From positions 1 through 64,000 of the forward strand of contig JAEWWU010000016.1 in assembly GCA_023396255.1 (NCBI GenBank): a DNA stretch of 64,000 bases, written 5' to 3'. The notes under the pieces are model-generated. The model saw nothing but the letters and a program-made list of their open reading frames with translations, was not told the origin of the DNA and searched no databases. This DNA is from Bacteroidota bacterium (lineage in GTDB: Bacteria > Bacteroidota > Bacteroidia > Bacteroidales > Porphyromonadaceae). Shown one piece after another: positions 27,535 to 35,940 of the stretch (position 1 is the stretch's first letter; the number at the start of each line of letters is the position of its first letter). The position numbers and the translations under genes are program-made.

Positions 27535-29622
27535 TTACTTGATCTGCAACCGATGCAATTGATTTGCTACTTGCAAGAAATATGTTCCGGCAGAGAATCC
27601 GTCAAGGGAAATTTGAACAAATCCACTTCCATCTCCAAAAAACGTTTTTTGCAAAACTCCTTCGGTCGAAAATATTTCAATTCGCTCCACCGGAGATGTA
27701 GAAGCGACAAAGACATATTCGGCAGCAGGATTCGGATATATCTCAACCCTGTTCTCCTTGGCAATAGGTACAATTCCTCGAATACCTTGATAACGCTGCA
27801 ATCGGTTGTTGGCATCAATGGAGTACGTTTCCCAATTTTTGTCTTGTGCTGTATAAACATCCTCCTCAAGGCACACATTATTGTCTCCCTCCAAATCGAA
27901 CACAACAAACTGACCTTTGTCAAAGGGCCCCTCGGAAGCTTCATAATTGGGCAATGTTTCTATAAGTGCAGCCATCTTTTGGCTACTTATTCGATTCTTA
28001 AAAACAGAAAGGCTAAAAAGAGCGGGAGCATCGAGATACAGCTCGGTAAGATTGTTTTGATCCAATCGAAGATCTTTCAGCGACTTATTTTTACGCACAT
28101 CTATGGACAATAATCCACAATTGGAAGCAAAGAGTTGCTCCAGCTTCAGGTTGTTCCGCACATCAAGCTCTTTCAACGAGTTTCCTGAACAGTTCAATTT
28201 TACGAGTCCTGTATTACCCTGCAGATTTAATTGAGCTATGCCACACCTCTCCACATACAACTCTTGCAATAAAGAACAGTGTACCAACGAAAAGTTATCT
28301 GCAAGCTTACATCCGGAGGCATTTAGGACCTTCAGATTTGGATTTTTTGAAATATCCAGAGTCAAGCTCTTATTGGAATGACAGTCCAAATGTTCCAAAT
28401 ATGGGTTATTGGAAATATCAATTGCCATAAACTGTTGAGACTCTTGTCCATCCACTTCTCCCACGCACTCCAAAAGGCCCAATTTTCCTTTGATTGTTAT
28501 GGTCGGAGATGTGACTGCGTAATAAGATTTCCCTCCTTCTTTAGAATAAAAATCTGCTCCCTCTACGGCATAATCGGCTCCATTCAATCCCTCCAAATGC
28601 AACATTATGTATTTCCCTGCGGGGACATTTGTTTCGAGAGTGATGTATTCTTGAGAAATGTTCTCCTTATGATCGTACCCCTTATACTCAAATCCGGGAG
28701 AAGTCGTATAGACCTTCCAATTTTTTTTGTGAGCTGCATCTACGTGCTTCACCAAAAAACGATTGTGTTCATCTTCAAAATTTTTATCCGGATGAGCAAC
28801 CACCATATAACCGGCACCTTTCTCGCCTAGCTCAGTGCGATCATACAGAGAATTTAGAAGATCATCCATTTGCTTTCCCTGAATATTATTCCTCATAAAT
28901 ACAACAAGAGAAAGGGTTTTTGTTTTTGGGAAAGTGATCTCTTTTAGGTTGTTGTCCGCGACTCCAACCATAGCCAACTCTTCGCAATCTTTCATATTTA
29001 TGGTCTCCGTTCCGTTATCGGTACAATCAAAACGTTGCAACCGGGGACAAGCTCCCAAATCGATCTTCTTGAGTTGATTATCTAAGGGAGATGGGTACTG
29101 TTCGTAATTCGATGTATAAAAAGTAAGGAGAGCCGGACAGTTGACCAAATCAACATCAATCAACCCGGAATGCTCGGCTTGGAGCCCCGTAACCGGTCCC
29201 TTGATGGTGACAACCGATTTATCTACTCGCCAATAGCACCGCTCATCATCGAAAGAGGGTTTGTCGTATTTACGGCCCAAATAGGTCAATCCATCAATCT
29301 GCAAATCTTTTTCAAAGTCTCCAGATCGTGTACTTAACTGCAAAAAGACTTCCTGTCCGACAAGTTCAGGTTTTATGGTCAAAACAATAGTGGGCGTAAA
29401 AGAAGAGCGCAGTTCTCTCTCACCTACTTCGGTTGAAAAAGAACTTGAAAGAGGTAGCTTTTTGTGAAGCTCCCCTATCATTGGAATTTTACCTTGCTCC
29501 AACTGTTGCTTCACATAATGATCAACAAGAGGATTTTGAGTATAAAGCTCCTGTTGTGCCACAACTGGAATTATACCCAAAAGGCACAAAAAGAGACACC
29601 AAAACTGTTTCATTTTTTTCAT
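27535..29622 (-). CDS. Secreted LRR protein with T9SS type A sorting domain
   Basis: This 695-aa protein has a signal peptide (MKKMKQFWCLFLCLLGIIPVVAQQ). Internalin-like LRRs lie at about residues 390-560 (LEHLDCHSNKSLTLDISKNP, LVKLNCSGNSLKELDVRNN). The C-terminal sorting domain is at about 615-695, with IYPNPAAEYVFV and SAGTYFLQVANQLHRLQIK, the T9SS type A form. It should be exported through the outer membrane by T9SS and attached to the surface. A 60-70-residue module ending in KNWxxY occurs twice here (after each LRR block) and once in the C10 protease. The ligand is unknown. Confidence 0.88.
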   Translation of the reverse strand: MKKMKQFWCLFLCLLGIIPVVAQQELYTQNPLVDHYVKQQLEQGKIPMIGELHKKLPLSSSFSTEVGERELRSSFTPTIVLTIKPELVGQEVFLQLSTRSGDFEKDLQIDGLTYLGRKYDKPSFDDERCYWRVDKSVVTIKGPVTGLQAEHSGLIDVDLVNCPALLTFYTSNYEQYPSPLDNQLKKIDLGACPRLQRFDCTDNGTETINMKDCEELAMVGVADNNLKEITFPKTKTLSLVVFMRNNIQGKQMDDLLNSLYDRTELGEKGAGYMVVAHPDKNFEDEHNRFLVKHVDAAHKKNWKVYTTSPGFEYKGYDHKENISQEYITLETNVPAGKYIMLHLEGLNGADYAVEGADFYSKEGGKSYYAVTSPTITIKGKLGLLECVGEVDGQESQQFMAIDISNNPYLEHLDCHSNKSLTLDISKNPNLKVLNASGCKLADNFSLVHCSLLQELYVERCGIAQLNLQGNTGLVKLNCSGNSLKELDVRNNLKLEQLFASNCGLLSIDVRKNKSLKDLRLDQNNLTELYLDAPALFSLSVFKNRISSQKMAALIETLPNYEASEGPFDKGQFVVFDLEGDNNVCLEEDVYTAQDKNWETYSIDANNRLQRYQGIRGIVPIAKENRVEIYPNPAAEYVFVASTSPVERIEIFSTEGVLQKTFFGDGSGFVQISLDGFSAGTYFLQVANQLHRLQIK

Positions 29623-29642
29623 AACTATTTAGGAAAGAGAAA

Positions 29643-29720
29643 CTTTGACACCGATCAATTCTAAAAACCTAATTTCATATACCTATCGGGACATACCTGA
29701 GCGCCTCTCCGGTGTCAAAG
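29643..29720 (-). promoter_or_regulatory. Long inverted repeat in the leader of the T9SS LRR gene
   Basis: CTTTGACACCG (29643-29653) and CGGTGTCAAAG (29710-29720) are perfect 11-nt inverted arms separated by 56 nt, just upstream of the LRR gene. They could form a leader stem closing over the region or be a paired operator. No T-run follows, so it is not an obvious terminator. Confidence 0.45.
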
Positions 29721-29922
29721 GTCAAGTTGTTATACAAATAATAGAGAACGCTCATCTTTTTTGCGCTCAAAAGTAATCTTTTCCGGAGAGGTAGCACCCT
29801 GTAAAACACTTTATAACCATTCAAACGCCATTCCCTAAAAAAAGGAATCTTTTTTCCTTCCCCTCAACAGAAAAACTTTATAAAGATTATTCCCCCTGCT
29901 TTTCTCTTTTTGGGAACACCTA
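29721..29922. other. Gap between divergent LRR and Stealth genes
   Basis: No gene is visible in the 400-nt stretch 29623-30019. It contains the inverted repeat at 29643-29720 and the rightward promoter at 29923-29952. Confidence 0.5.
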
Positions 29923-29952
29923 TTGCCTCGAATCAAAGTTGTACTACTTTTG
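29923..29952 (+). promoter_or_regulatory. Promoter of the Stealth/pdxB genes
   Basis: TTG (29923-29925), spacer 19 nt, TACTTTTG (29945-29952). It gives a leader of about 60 nt before ATG 30020. Confidence 0.72.
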
Positions 29953-30019
29953 CCAAGGAACACTATATCATTATATACAGCTCTTGTTTTACGTATACTC
30001 CTTTGGTACAATATAGAAG

Positions 30020-30997
30020 ATGACTGAGCAACCTATAGATGCCGTAATAACGTGGGTCGATGGCAACGATCCAAATCACAAGGACAAAATGGCCCCCTAC
30101 TTAAATGCTCAATTTGGGGAACAGAATAACAACACACTTCCCGAAGATCTTGCCGGAACAACCCGGTTTCGAACCGTTGGGGAGATCTATTTTTGTCTTG
30201 CTTCTCTTTTACGATTTGCCCCCTTTATTCGAAAAATTTTCATTGTTACAGATGGGCAAGATCCTCAAATAGATTTTTTTTTACGGCACAATTTCCCCCA
30301 CAATACCATTCCCATTGAACTCGTTGATCACAAGAGTATCTTTCGAGGAAATGAACAAGTTTTGCCGGTATTTAACAGCCTCTCCATAGAAACCGTTTTA
30401 TACAGAATACCAGGGCTAAGTGAGCAATTTGTATATCTAAACGACGATGTGTTTTTGGTTCGTCCGACAACAGCTTCCGATTGGTTCCAAGACCACAAAG
30501 CGGTAGCTTATGGTAAGTGGATGTGGGGTGGTGGCATCAAATTGCTACGTCTTTTCAAATCAAAAAAATCTTTTGGCTTCAAAGACAGCATCGTTAATTC
30601 TTTGCAATGGTTGCCTAAAGAGAAATACTGCTTTAAGATAGATCATACCCCACACGCCCTACTCAAAAGTGTATTGCAAGAGTTCTTTGAACAACACCCT
30701 AAAGCTCTTAAGTCTAATATTGGGCATCGGTTCAGACATCATACACAGTTCAATCCTCAAGCTCTCTTTTACACATTGGCTTTGAGAAACGGCAAAGCGA
30801 TCCGTAATTCGATCAATCGGAGTATTTGTATGAAACCCAGTCGCAACAAAAACAATTACATTGCCCGTAAGAAAAAAAATGTTGAAAAGGAGAATCAGAT
30901 TAAATTTATCTGTATCAACTCATTAGACTTGGCCTCTCACCAAGAGCAAGAAGAGGTTCGCGGTTGGCTCTCTTCACTCTATAATATTACTCTCTAA
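30020..30997 (+). CDS. Stealth-family sugar phosphotransferase
   Basis: This 325-aa protein carries the Stealth conserved regions: CR1 DAVITWVDGNDPNHKDK at the N-terminus, CR2 RFRTVGEIYFCLASLLRFAP with IFIVTDGQDP, and VLYRIPGLSEQFVYLNDDVF, followed by later His-containing blocks. Stealth proteins are related to human GlcNAc-1-phosphotransferase and transfer hexose-1-phosphate in capsule or phosphoglycan synthesis. No other capsule genes are adjacent; the flippase and asparagine-synthetase-like genes lie about 7 kb away. It probably decorates a surface glycan. pdxB follows after 11 nt. Confidence 0.87.
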   Translation: MTEQPIDAVITWVDGNDPNHKDKMAPYLNAQFGEQNNNTLPEDLAGTTRFRTVGEIYFCLASLLRFAPFIRKIFIVTDGQDPQIDFFLRHNFPHNTIPIELVDHKSIFRGNEQVLPVFNSLSIETVLYRIPGLSEQFVYLNDDVFLVRPTTASDWFQDHKAVAYGKWMWGGGIKLLRLFKSKKSFGFKDSIVNSLQWLPKEKYCFKIDHTPHALLKSVLQEFFEQHPKALKSNIGHRFRHHTQFNPQALFYTLALRNGKAIRNSINRSICMKPSRNKNNYIARKKKNVEKENQIKFICINSLDLASHQEQEEVRGWLSSLYNITL

Positions 30998-31008
30998 TCT
31001 TTTTCACA

Positions 31009-32142
31009 ATGCGACCTATAAGGATTGTAGCAGACGCCTCCATTCCGTATTTATCTTTGGGAATGCCTACCCAAGGAGTAGAAGTCATTTATCTCCCGTC
31101 ACAGGAAATAACCGCCCAATCTGTACGTGATGCAGATGCCCTAATGATTAGGAGTGTAACGCAATGCAATCGTTCTTTGCTACACAAGAGCTCCATCAAG
31201 TTAGTCACGACAGCGACAGCCGGTACCGATCACATAGATGCCGACTACTGCAAACAAAAAGGGATTACCTGGTACAATGCTCCAGGTTGCAACGCGATGG
31301 GGGTGGTGCAGTATGTCTTAACGGCCCTCAGTTTTTTGGCGAAGAAGCAAAACAAACCTCTCAAAGGACAAACCATTGGAATAGTCGGAGTTGGAAATGT
31401 TGGAGGGCGACTAAAACTATTGGCAGAAGCTATCGGAATGAAAACACTTTGCGTAGATCCTCCTCGGGCTAGAAAAGAGGGAGCAGCCTCTTCCTTCGTC
31501 TCTTTGAACGATCTTCCTCAAAATTGCGACATCATCAGCCTACACACTCCATTGACCCATTCCGGAGAAGACGCCACCTACCATCTAATCGAAGAAAGCT
31601 TTTTATCATCTTGTAGCCACCAAAAACCTCTCTTAATCAATGCCTGTAGAGGGGCTGTTACCGATACTATCGCCCTTAAGAAAGCAATTGACCGAGGATG
31701 GATCAGAGGTGCCATCATTGATTGCTGGGAACGAGAACCTCACATTGATACCGATTTACTGCAACGAGCCTTGTTGGCGTCTCCCCACATTGCCGGTTTT
31801 TCGGCAGAGGGGAAAGCCCGGGGGGCGGCTATGTCCTTAGAGGCTTTGGGAAAGTTTTTTGGTATCGACTTGCCCAATCTCGATCAAGTTTGTCCACAAC
31901 CTCCACTCAACCCTCACATAGATTTAACAAATCATTCAGAACAATGGGTTATAGAGGAGGCTCTATTACAAACCCTCAACCCTTTGCAATCGGACCAAGA
32001 CCTGCGAAATGCACCCGACCGATTTGAACAACTCCGCACAGACTATTTTCACCAACCGGAAATGAGTGCCTATACAATTTTTGGTGTCTCCGACTACCAG
32101 ATAAGAGAAACACTCCAAGCTATAGGTTTTCACTTGAGTTAA
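31009..32142 (+). CDS. pdxB: Erythronate-4-phosphate dehydrogenase PdxB
   Basis: This 377-aa D-isomer-specific 2-hydroxyacid dehydrogenase has the NAD motif GQTIGIVGVGNVGG, the active-site segments LINACRGAVTDTIALKKA and ERDIDTD-like EREPHIDTDLL, and SPHIAGFSAEGKARGA. The C-terminal extension after about residue 290 is the PdxB dimerisation domain that separates it from SerA. It oxidises 4-phospho-D-erythronate in the DXP-dependent pathway to pyridoxal 5'-phosphate. It is probably co-transcribed with the upstream Stealth gene (11-nt gap), though the two functions are unrelated. Confidence 0.93.
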   Translation: MRPIRIVADASIPYLSLGMPTQGVEVIYLPSQEITAQSVRDADALMIRSVTQCNRSLLHKSSIKLVTTATAGTDHIDADYCKQKGITWYNAPGCNAMGVVQYVLTALSFLAKKQNKPLKGQTIGIVGVGNVGGRLKLLAEAIGMKTLCVDPPRARKEGAASSFVSLNDLPQNCDIISLHTPLTHSGEDATYHLIEESFLSSCSHQKPLLINACRGAVTDTIALKKAIDRGWIRGAIIDCWEREPHIDTDLLQRALLASPHIAGFSAEGKARGAAMSLEALGKFFGIDLPNLDQVCPQPPLNPHIDLTNHSEQWVIEEALLQTLNPLQSDQDLRNAPDRFEQLRTDYFHQPEMSAYTIFGVSDYQIRETLQAIGFHLS

Positions 32143-32171
32143 TTTCCCTTTCAATATAAAATTTCTCATTT

Positions 32172-32639
32172 ATGACACAAAAAGCAATTCAAGATTTCTA
32201 CCCGGAAGAATTTGCACACTGTTTTGGCTGCGGTCCAGCCAATGCACACGGATTACACCTCAAAACATATGAAACAGAAGACGGTTACATAGCTTCTTTT
32301 ACCCCCAAGCCCTACCATACAGGCGGATTTCCCGGCTTTGTATATGGAGGTCTTATTGCAGCAATCATAGATTGTCACGGCAACGGAATTGCGGCCTCCT
32401 GCGGGTACAAAAGAGAACAACGCGAACCCAACACTCTACCCAGTCTGAGATACGTAACAGCGTCCCTCTCTATCAAATATCTGCGCCCAACTCCTATGGG
32501 AAAAGAACTTCTCTTAAAAGGGACAGCCATAGAAGTTACAGAACGGAAGGTAAAAATGATCATAGAACTATGGGTCGACGAGGTCGTTACGGTTAAAGCA
32601 GAAATGACTTCCGCTCTTCTTCCAAGCATCAATATCTAA
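32172..32639 (+). CDS. PaaI-like hotdog thioesterase
   Basis: This 155-aa hotdog-fold protein begins with CFGCGPANAHGLHLK, a signature of PaaI/THEM-type thioesterases. The catalytic helix follows as GFVYGGLIAAIIDCHGNGIA (Gly-Gly and the Asp of the family). It probably hydrolyses an acyl- or aryl-CoA; the substrate is unknown. It follows pdxB by 29 nt. Confidence 0.88.
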   Translation: MTQKAIQDFYPEEFAHCFGCGPANAHGLHLKTYETEDGYIASFTPKPYHTGGFPGFVYGGLIAAIIDCHGNGIAASCGYKREQREPNTLPSLRYVTASLSIKYLRPTPMGKELLLKGTAIEVTERKVKMIIELWVDEVVTVKAEMTSALLPSINI

Positions 32640-32715
32640 TCGGTCTTAATTTACAAAAAGGGCAATAAAACCAAAGCGAGAATGTGTTATAAGATGTAAT
32701 TTGAATGTTTTTTTG

Positions 32716-32723
32716 TAAGTTTG
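32716..32723 (+). promoter_or_regulatory. -7 box of rsmI
   Basis: TAAGTTTG, 55 nt upstream of ATG 32779, with no clear -33. It supports that start over the in-frame ATG at 32758 only weakly. Confidence 0.4.
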
Positions 32724-32778
32724 CCCCTCAGCTGGTCTCTGTTTTTGGTCGATTAGCTTGATATTTAAGTTGTTACAA

Positions 32779-33516
32779 ATGGCTCGTTTAACTGTCGTAC
32801 CCACTCCTATCGGAAATCTGCAAGATATTACCTTGCGGGCTTTATCGGTGCTGCAAAGTGTGGACCTCGTTTTGGCAGAAGATACACGTACCTCAAGTGT
32901 TTTGATGAAACACTTCGAGATCGAAAAACCTATGGAGTCTTTACATAAGTTCAACGAGTACAAAAATTGTGAACACCTGATCGAAAGGATATCCAAACGA
33001 GATTTATGGGTTGCCCTCATTTCGGATGCCGGAACCCCGGGAATCAACGATCCGGGAGCCCTTCTCATCCGAGAATGTATTGCGGAAGGGATTTCTGTAG
33101 AATGCCTCCCCGGTCCCACAGCTTTTGTTCCTGCCATTGTTGCATCGGGTTTAAGCACCGAGCGTTTTTGCTACGAAGGCTTCCTCCCTGTAAAAAAGGG
33201 ACGTCAAACTCGTCTTGCAGAGCTGACAAAGGAAGAGCGCACTATTATAGTGTATGAGTCTCCACACCGTATCTTGCGGACTCTTAAGGATTTAATTTCC
33301 GTGATGGGTGAAGAACGAAAAGCCGCAGTTTGCAGAGAAATCAGTAAGAAATTTGAGGAGTACATACGCGGTTCTCTAAAAAAGCTCCTCAAACATTTTG
33401 AAGAGCATTCTCCCAAGGGAGAGTTTGTTCTTGTTATAGAAGGGGCTACCCCCAAGAGAAAAACCAAAGAAAAAGATTTAGATACTTATAATAACCAAAC
33501 AGAAGAAGTATTATGA
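32779..33516 (+). CDS. rsmI: 16S rRNA 2'-O-ribose C1402 methyltransferase RsmI
   Basis: This protein of about 245 aa starts MARLTVVPTPIGNLQDITLRAL, exactly the family N-terminus, so ATG 32779 is preferred. LAEDTRTSSVLMKHF, ALISDAGTPGINDPG and LPGPTAFVPAIVASGL are the SAM-binding and tetrapyrrole-methylase-like motifs. It methylates the ribose of C1402 in the 16S rRNA decoding centre. The last four bases overlap the next ATG (33513-33516). Confidence 0.95.
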   Translation: MARLTVVPTPIGNLQDITLRALSVLQSVDLVLAEDTRTSSVLMKHFEIEKPMESLHKFNEYKNCEHLIERISKRDLWVALISDAGTPGINDPGALLIRECIAEGISVECLPGPTAFVPAIVASGLSTERFCYEGFLPVKKGRQTRLAELTKEERTIIVYESPHRILRTLKDLISVMGEERKAAVCREISKKFEEYIRGSLKKLLKHFEEHSPKGEFVLVIEGATPKRKTKEKDLDTYNNQTEEVL

Positions 33517-34370
33517 AAAGAAGAGTAATAACAGGAATCATTGCCTCAATTGCGTGTTTAGGATTGTTTTCCGCTTGTAATGACGGAAAACAGAGCAAAG
33601 ATCAACTGTATGGAGAAATAGATTCTCTTTCAGATGTTAATTCCAATTACAGCAGAAAGTTGGCTGAAATGGATTCACTCATTTCTGAAGTGTTGATCAA
33701 TTTCGAGCAAATAAACTCTATGGAAGGGATGATCAACCTCGAGGCTGCCAATGAAGCCGGGCTACAAAAGAGCCAAGCTGACAAGATCAGAGATAATATG
33801 TCTTTGATTAACCAAAAAATGCAAAAAAACCGCGAAACGATCGAGGCTCTACAAAAACAGCTCAATTCCGGATCCAAAAAGACCAAGGCTATGAGTTTGA
33901 CCATACAAACTCTTCAAAGCCAGTTCAATGAAAAAACAGAACAAATAGAAAAGCTCCGAGAAGAGCTCAACAGCAAGAATATCATCATTGCCGAGCAGTC
34001 TGTCAAGATCGAATCCTTGGAACAAGCTAAGACCAATCTGGAAACAACCACGCAACAGCAAGCCTCACAAATCAATGACCTCTATCAAGTTCGTTACTGT
34101 ATAGGGACCAACAGTGACCTCAAAGAGATGAACATCTTGCGCAATGGTCAGGTGGCAACAGACGACTACACAGCCGAGTATTTTACAACAATCGATCTAC
34201 GTCGTGTTAAGAGTATTCCTCTTTACTCTAAGCGCGCAGAATTGCTTACCAAACATCCGATGTCTTCTTACGAATTGGTTCCAGGAAGAGACAAACAGCT
34301 GACTTTGGAAATCAAGAATGCTGAAGAATTTTGGAGTCTTTCTAAGATTCTCGTAATAAGGGTCAAGTAA
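33513..34370 (+). CDS. Coiled-coil lipoprotein of unknown function
   Basis: This 285-aa lipoprotein has signal peptide MKRRVITGIIASIACLGLFSAC (Cys22 lipobox). A long coiled coil follows at about residues 35-195, with heptad-rich runs such as TKAMSLTIQTLQSQFNEKTE. A small C-terminal domain (about 200-285) carries TNSDLKEMNILRNGQV. It is translationally coupled to rsmI by ATGA. An envelope-anchored structural or tethering role is possible; no family name comes to mind. Confidence 0.8.
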   Translation: MKRRVITGIIASIACLGLFSACNDGKQSKDQLYGEIDSLSDVNSNYSRKLAEMDSLISEVLINFEQINSMEGMINLEAANEAGLQKSQADKIRDNMSLINQKMQKNRETIEALQKQLNSGSKKTKAMSLTIQTLQSQFNEKTEQIEKLREELNSKNIIIAEQSVKIESLEQAKTNLETTTQQQASQINDLYQVRYCIGTNSDLKEMNILRNGQVATDDYTAEYFTTIDLRRVKSIPLYSKRAELLTKHPMSSYELVPGRDKQLTLEIKNAEEFWSLSKILVIRVK

Positions 34371-34410
34371 CCAATTGTCCTTTTACCACACCCCATACTT
34401 ATTTGGAGTC

Positions 34411-35157
34411 GTGAAACAGAGTTTGCCCATCCCTTCTTCGTATCTCGTAAAGAATCTATTTTTTGACCTCGACGATACGTTATGGGCAACCTTTGAAAAC
34501 AATAAAAATAGTCTCAAACAACTCTATCAAAGCGATGGGTGGAATCGTTTCTACCCAACCTTTGAGGAGTTGTTTTCTGTTTATATGCCCATCAACGAAA
34601 GGTTATGGGCTGAGTATAGAGCCGGCGTTATAGATAAAGCAACCCTTATCATAGACAGACTACGCCTCCCCCTCGATCGTTTTTTACATTATTCCGATCA
34701 AGAATATTGGCAGTTAAACAATCGTTTCTTAACTATTACAGGGCAGCAAACCCTTCTAATACCTCAAGCTAAGGAAGTATTGGCACACCTGCACCGCTAT
34801 TATAATGTTTACATTCTGTCCAATGGGTTCAAAGAAGTTCAATTCAGCAAAATCGACAACTCCGGCTTATCCCCATTTATTGATCAAGTCATCTTATCTG
34901 ATATAGCCAAAGCCAATAAACCCAACAAAAAGATATTTGACTATGCGTGCAGCTCCACTAATTCTCGCTACAAAGAATCTGTTATGATAGGCGACAGTTG
35001 GGAAGCTGATGTAGTTGGCGCAGTGAATGCCGGGATGTCTGTCATTTGGTTTAATCCCAATCAGAAACCCATTCCTCAAGAGGCTTCCTCTATCGGAGCA
35101 ACCTACCAAAATGTAGGACAAATCCAGAATCTGGCTGACCTCCTATCGATTTTTTAG
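34411..35157 (+). CDS. HAD hydrolase, YjjG-type nucleotidase
   Basis: The HAD motifs are motif I FFDLDDTLW, motif II ILSNGF, motif III KANKPNKKIF and motif IV VMIGDSWEADVVGAVNAGM, with a helical cap between motifs I and II, as in YjjG/YfnB noncanonical pyrimidine nucleotidases. The start is uncertain: GTG 34411 (VKQSLPIPSSYL...) has a TTGGAG just before it, and TTG 34375 would add 12 residues. It probably dephosphorylates nucleoside monophosphates, but HAD substrates are hard to predict. Confidence 0.85.
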   Translation: MKQSLPIPSSYLVKNLFFDLDDTLWATFENNKNSLKQLYQSDGWNRFYPTFEELFSVYMPINERLWAEYRAGVIDKATLIIDRLRLPLDRFLHYSDQEYWQLNNRFLTITGQQTLLIPQAKEVLAHLHRYYNVYILSNGFKEVQFSKIDNSGLSPFIDQVILSDIAKANKPNKKIFDYACSSTNSRYKESVMIGDSWEADVVGAVNAGMSVIWFNPNQKPIPQEASSIGATYQNVGQIQNLADLLSIF

Positions 35158-35181
35158 GATTGTTGATCTTTTTTGCCTTCT

Positions 35182-35925
35182 ATGCCCTCAACTTCTGCCA
35201 TTGTTTTAAGGACAACACCATACTCCGATGCCTATAATATAACATCGCTCTATTCCTCGGAATGGGGGGTTGTTGCCGTACAAACATCCAAGGGCGGAGT
35301 TAGGCGCAAATCATCCACTGCCGGACATTGGGGAAGAATACTGCAACCCTTGCGTTTGGTGGAGATCGAAAGTTTACAGGAACCGGCAAGAGGTTTTATT
35401 AAACCAATAGAGATTCGTCTCGCTGCGGAAAGCCTAACGGCAATATCAGATCCGGCACATCAAGCCCTTGCCTTTTTTCTCTGCGAATTCACTGAAGCTA
35501 TTGTGCGAACGGCGCCGCACGAAAAGTCTATGTACAACTATATCTATAAAAGCTTTTGTTTTTTTGCCAAATGCTCTCACTCCAAAACAATCTCCAATTT
35601 TCACATTGCTTACATACTAGGAATGCTGAATATTTTGGGATATATGCCTTTTTTTGAACGGAATAGCTATCCCTACGGCTATGGCTTCGACCTAAAAAGC
35701 GGACAATTCACCCCTTTCCAAAGCGGAGAGTTTATAGTGCCTCCGCACGAGGCCGCCTTCTTGCCCCTTATCTGTAAGATGAACCTTGCTAACGCACATC
35801 GTTTTATCCTCAATCGGCAACAAAGGGCAACCATCATCCACCACCTTCTCAATTACTGCAAACTGCACCACACTGGAGTTGGTTCCATAAAATCTTTATC
35901 TGTCTTGCAACAACTATTTGACTAA
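35182..35925 (+). CDS. recO: DNA repair protein RecO
   Basis: This protein of about 247 aa from ATG 35182 begins with the OB-fold segment STSAIVLRTTPYSDAYNITS, which is the RecO N-terminus. A helical C-terminal domain follows. The zinc cysteines of some RecO proteins are absent, as is common in Bacteroidetes members. RecO loads RecA onto SSB-coated ssDNA with RecR. A TTG at 35173 would add three residues and is less likely. Confidence 0.88.
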   Translation: MPSTSAIVLRTTPYSDAYNITSLYSSEWGVVAVQTSKGGVRRKSSTAGHWGRILQPLRLVEIESLQEPARGFIKPIEIRLAAESLTAISDPAHQALAFFLCEFTEAIVRTAPHEKSMYNYIYKSFCFFAKCSHSKTISNFHIAYILGMLNILGYMPFFERNSYPYGYGFDLKSGQFTPFQSGEFIVPPHEAAFLPLICKMNLANAHRFILNRQQRATIIHHLLNYCKLHHTGVGSIKSLSVLQQLFD

Positions 35926-35940
35926 GCCCCCTATGAGCAT

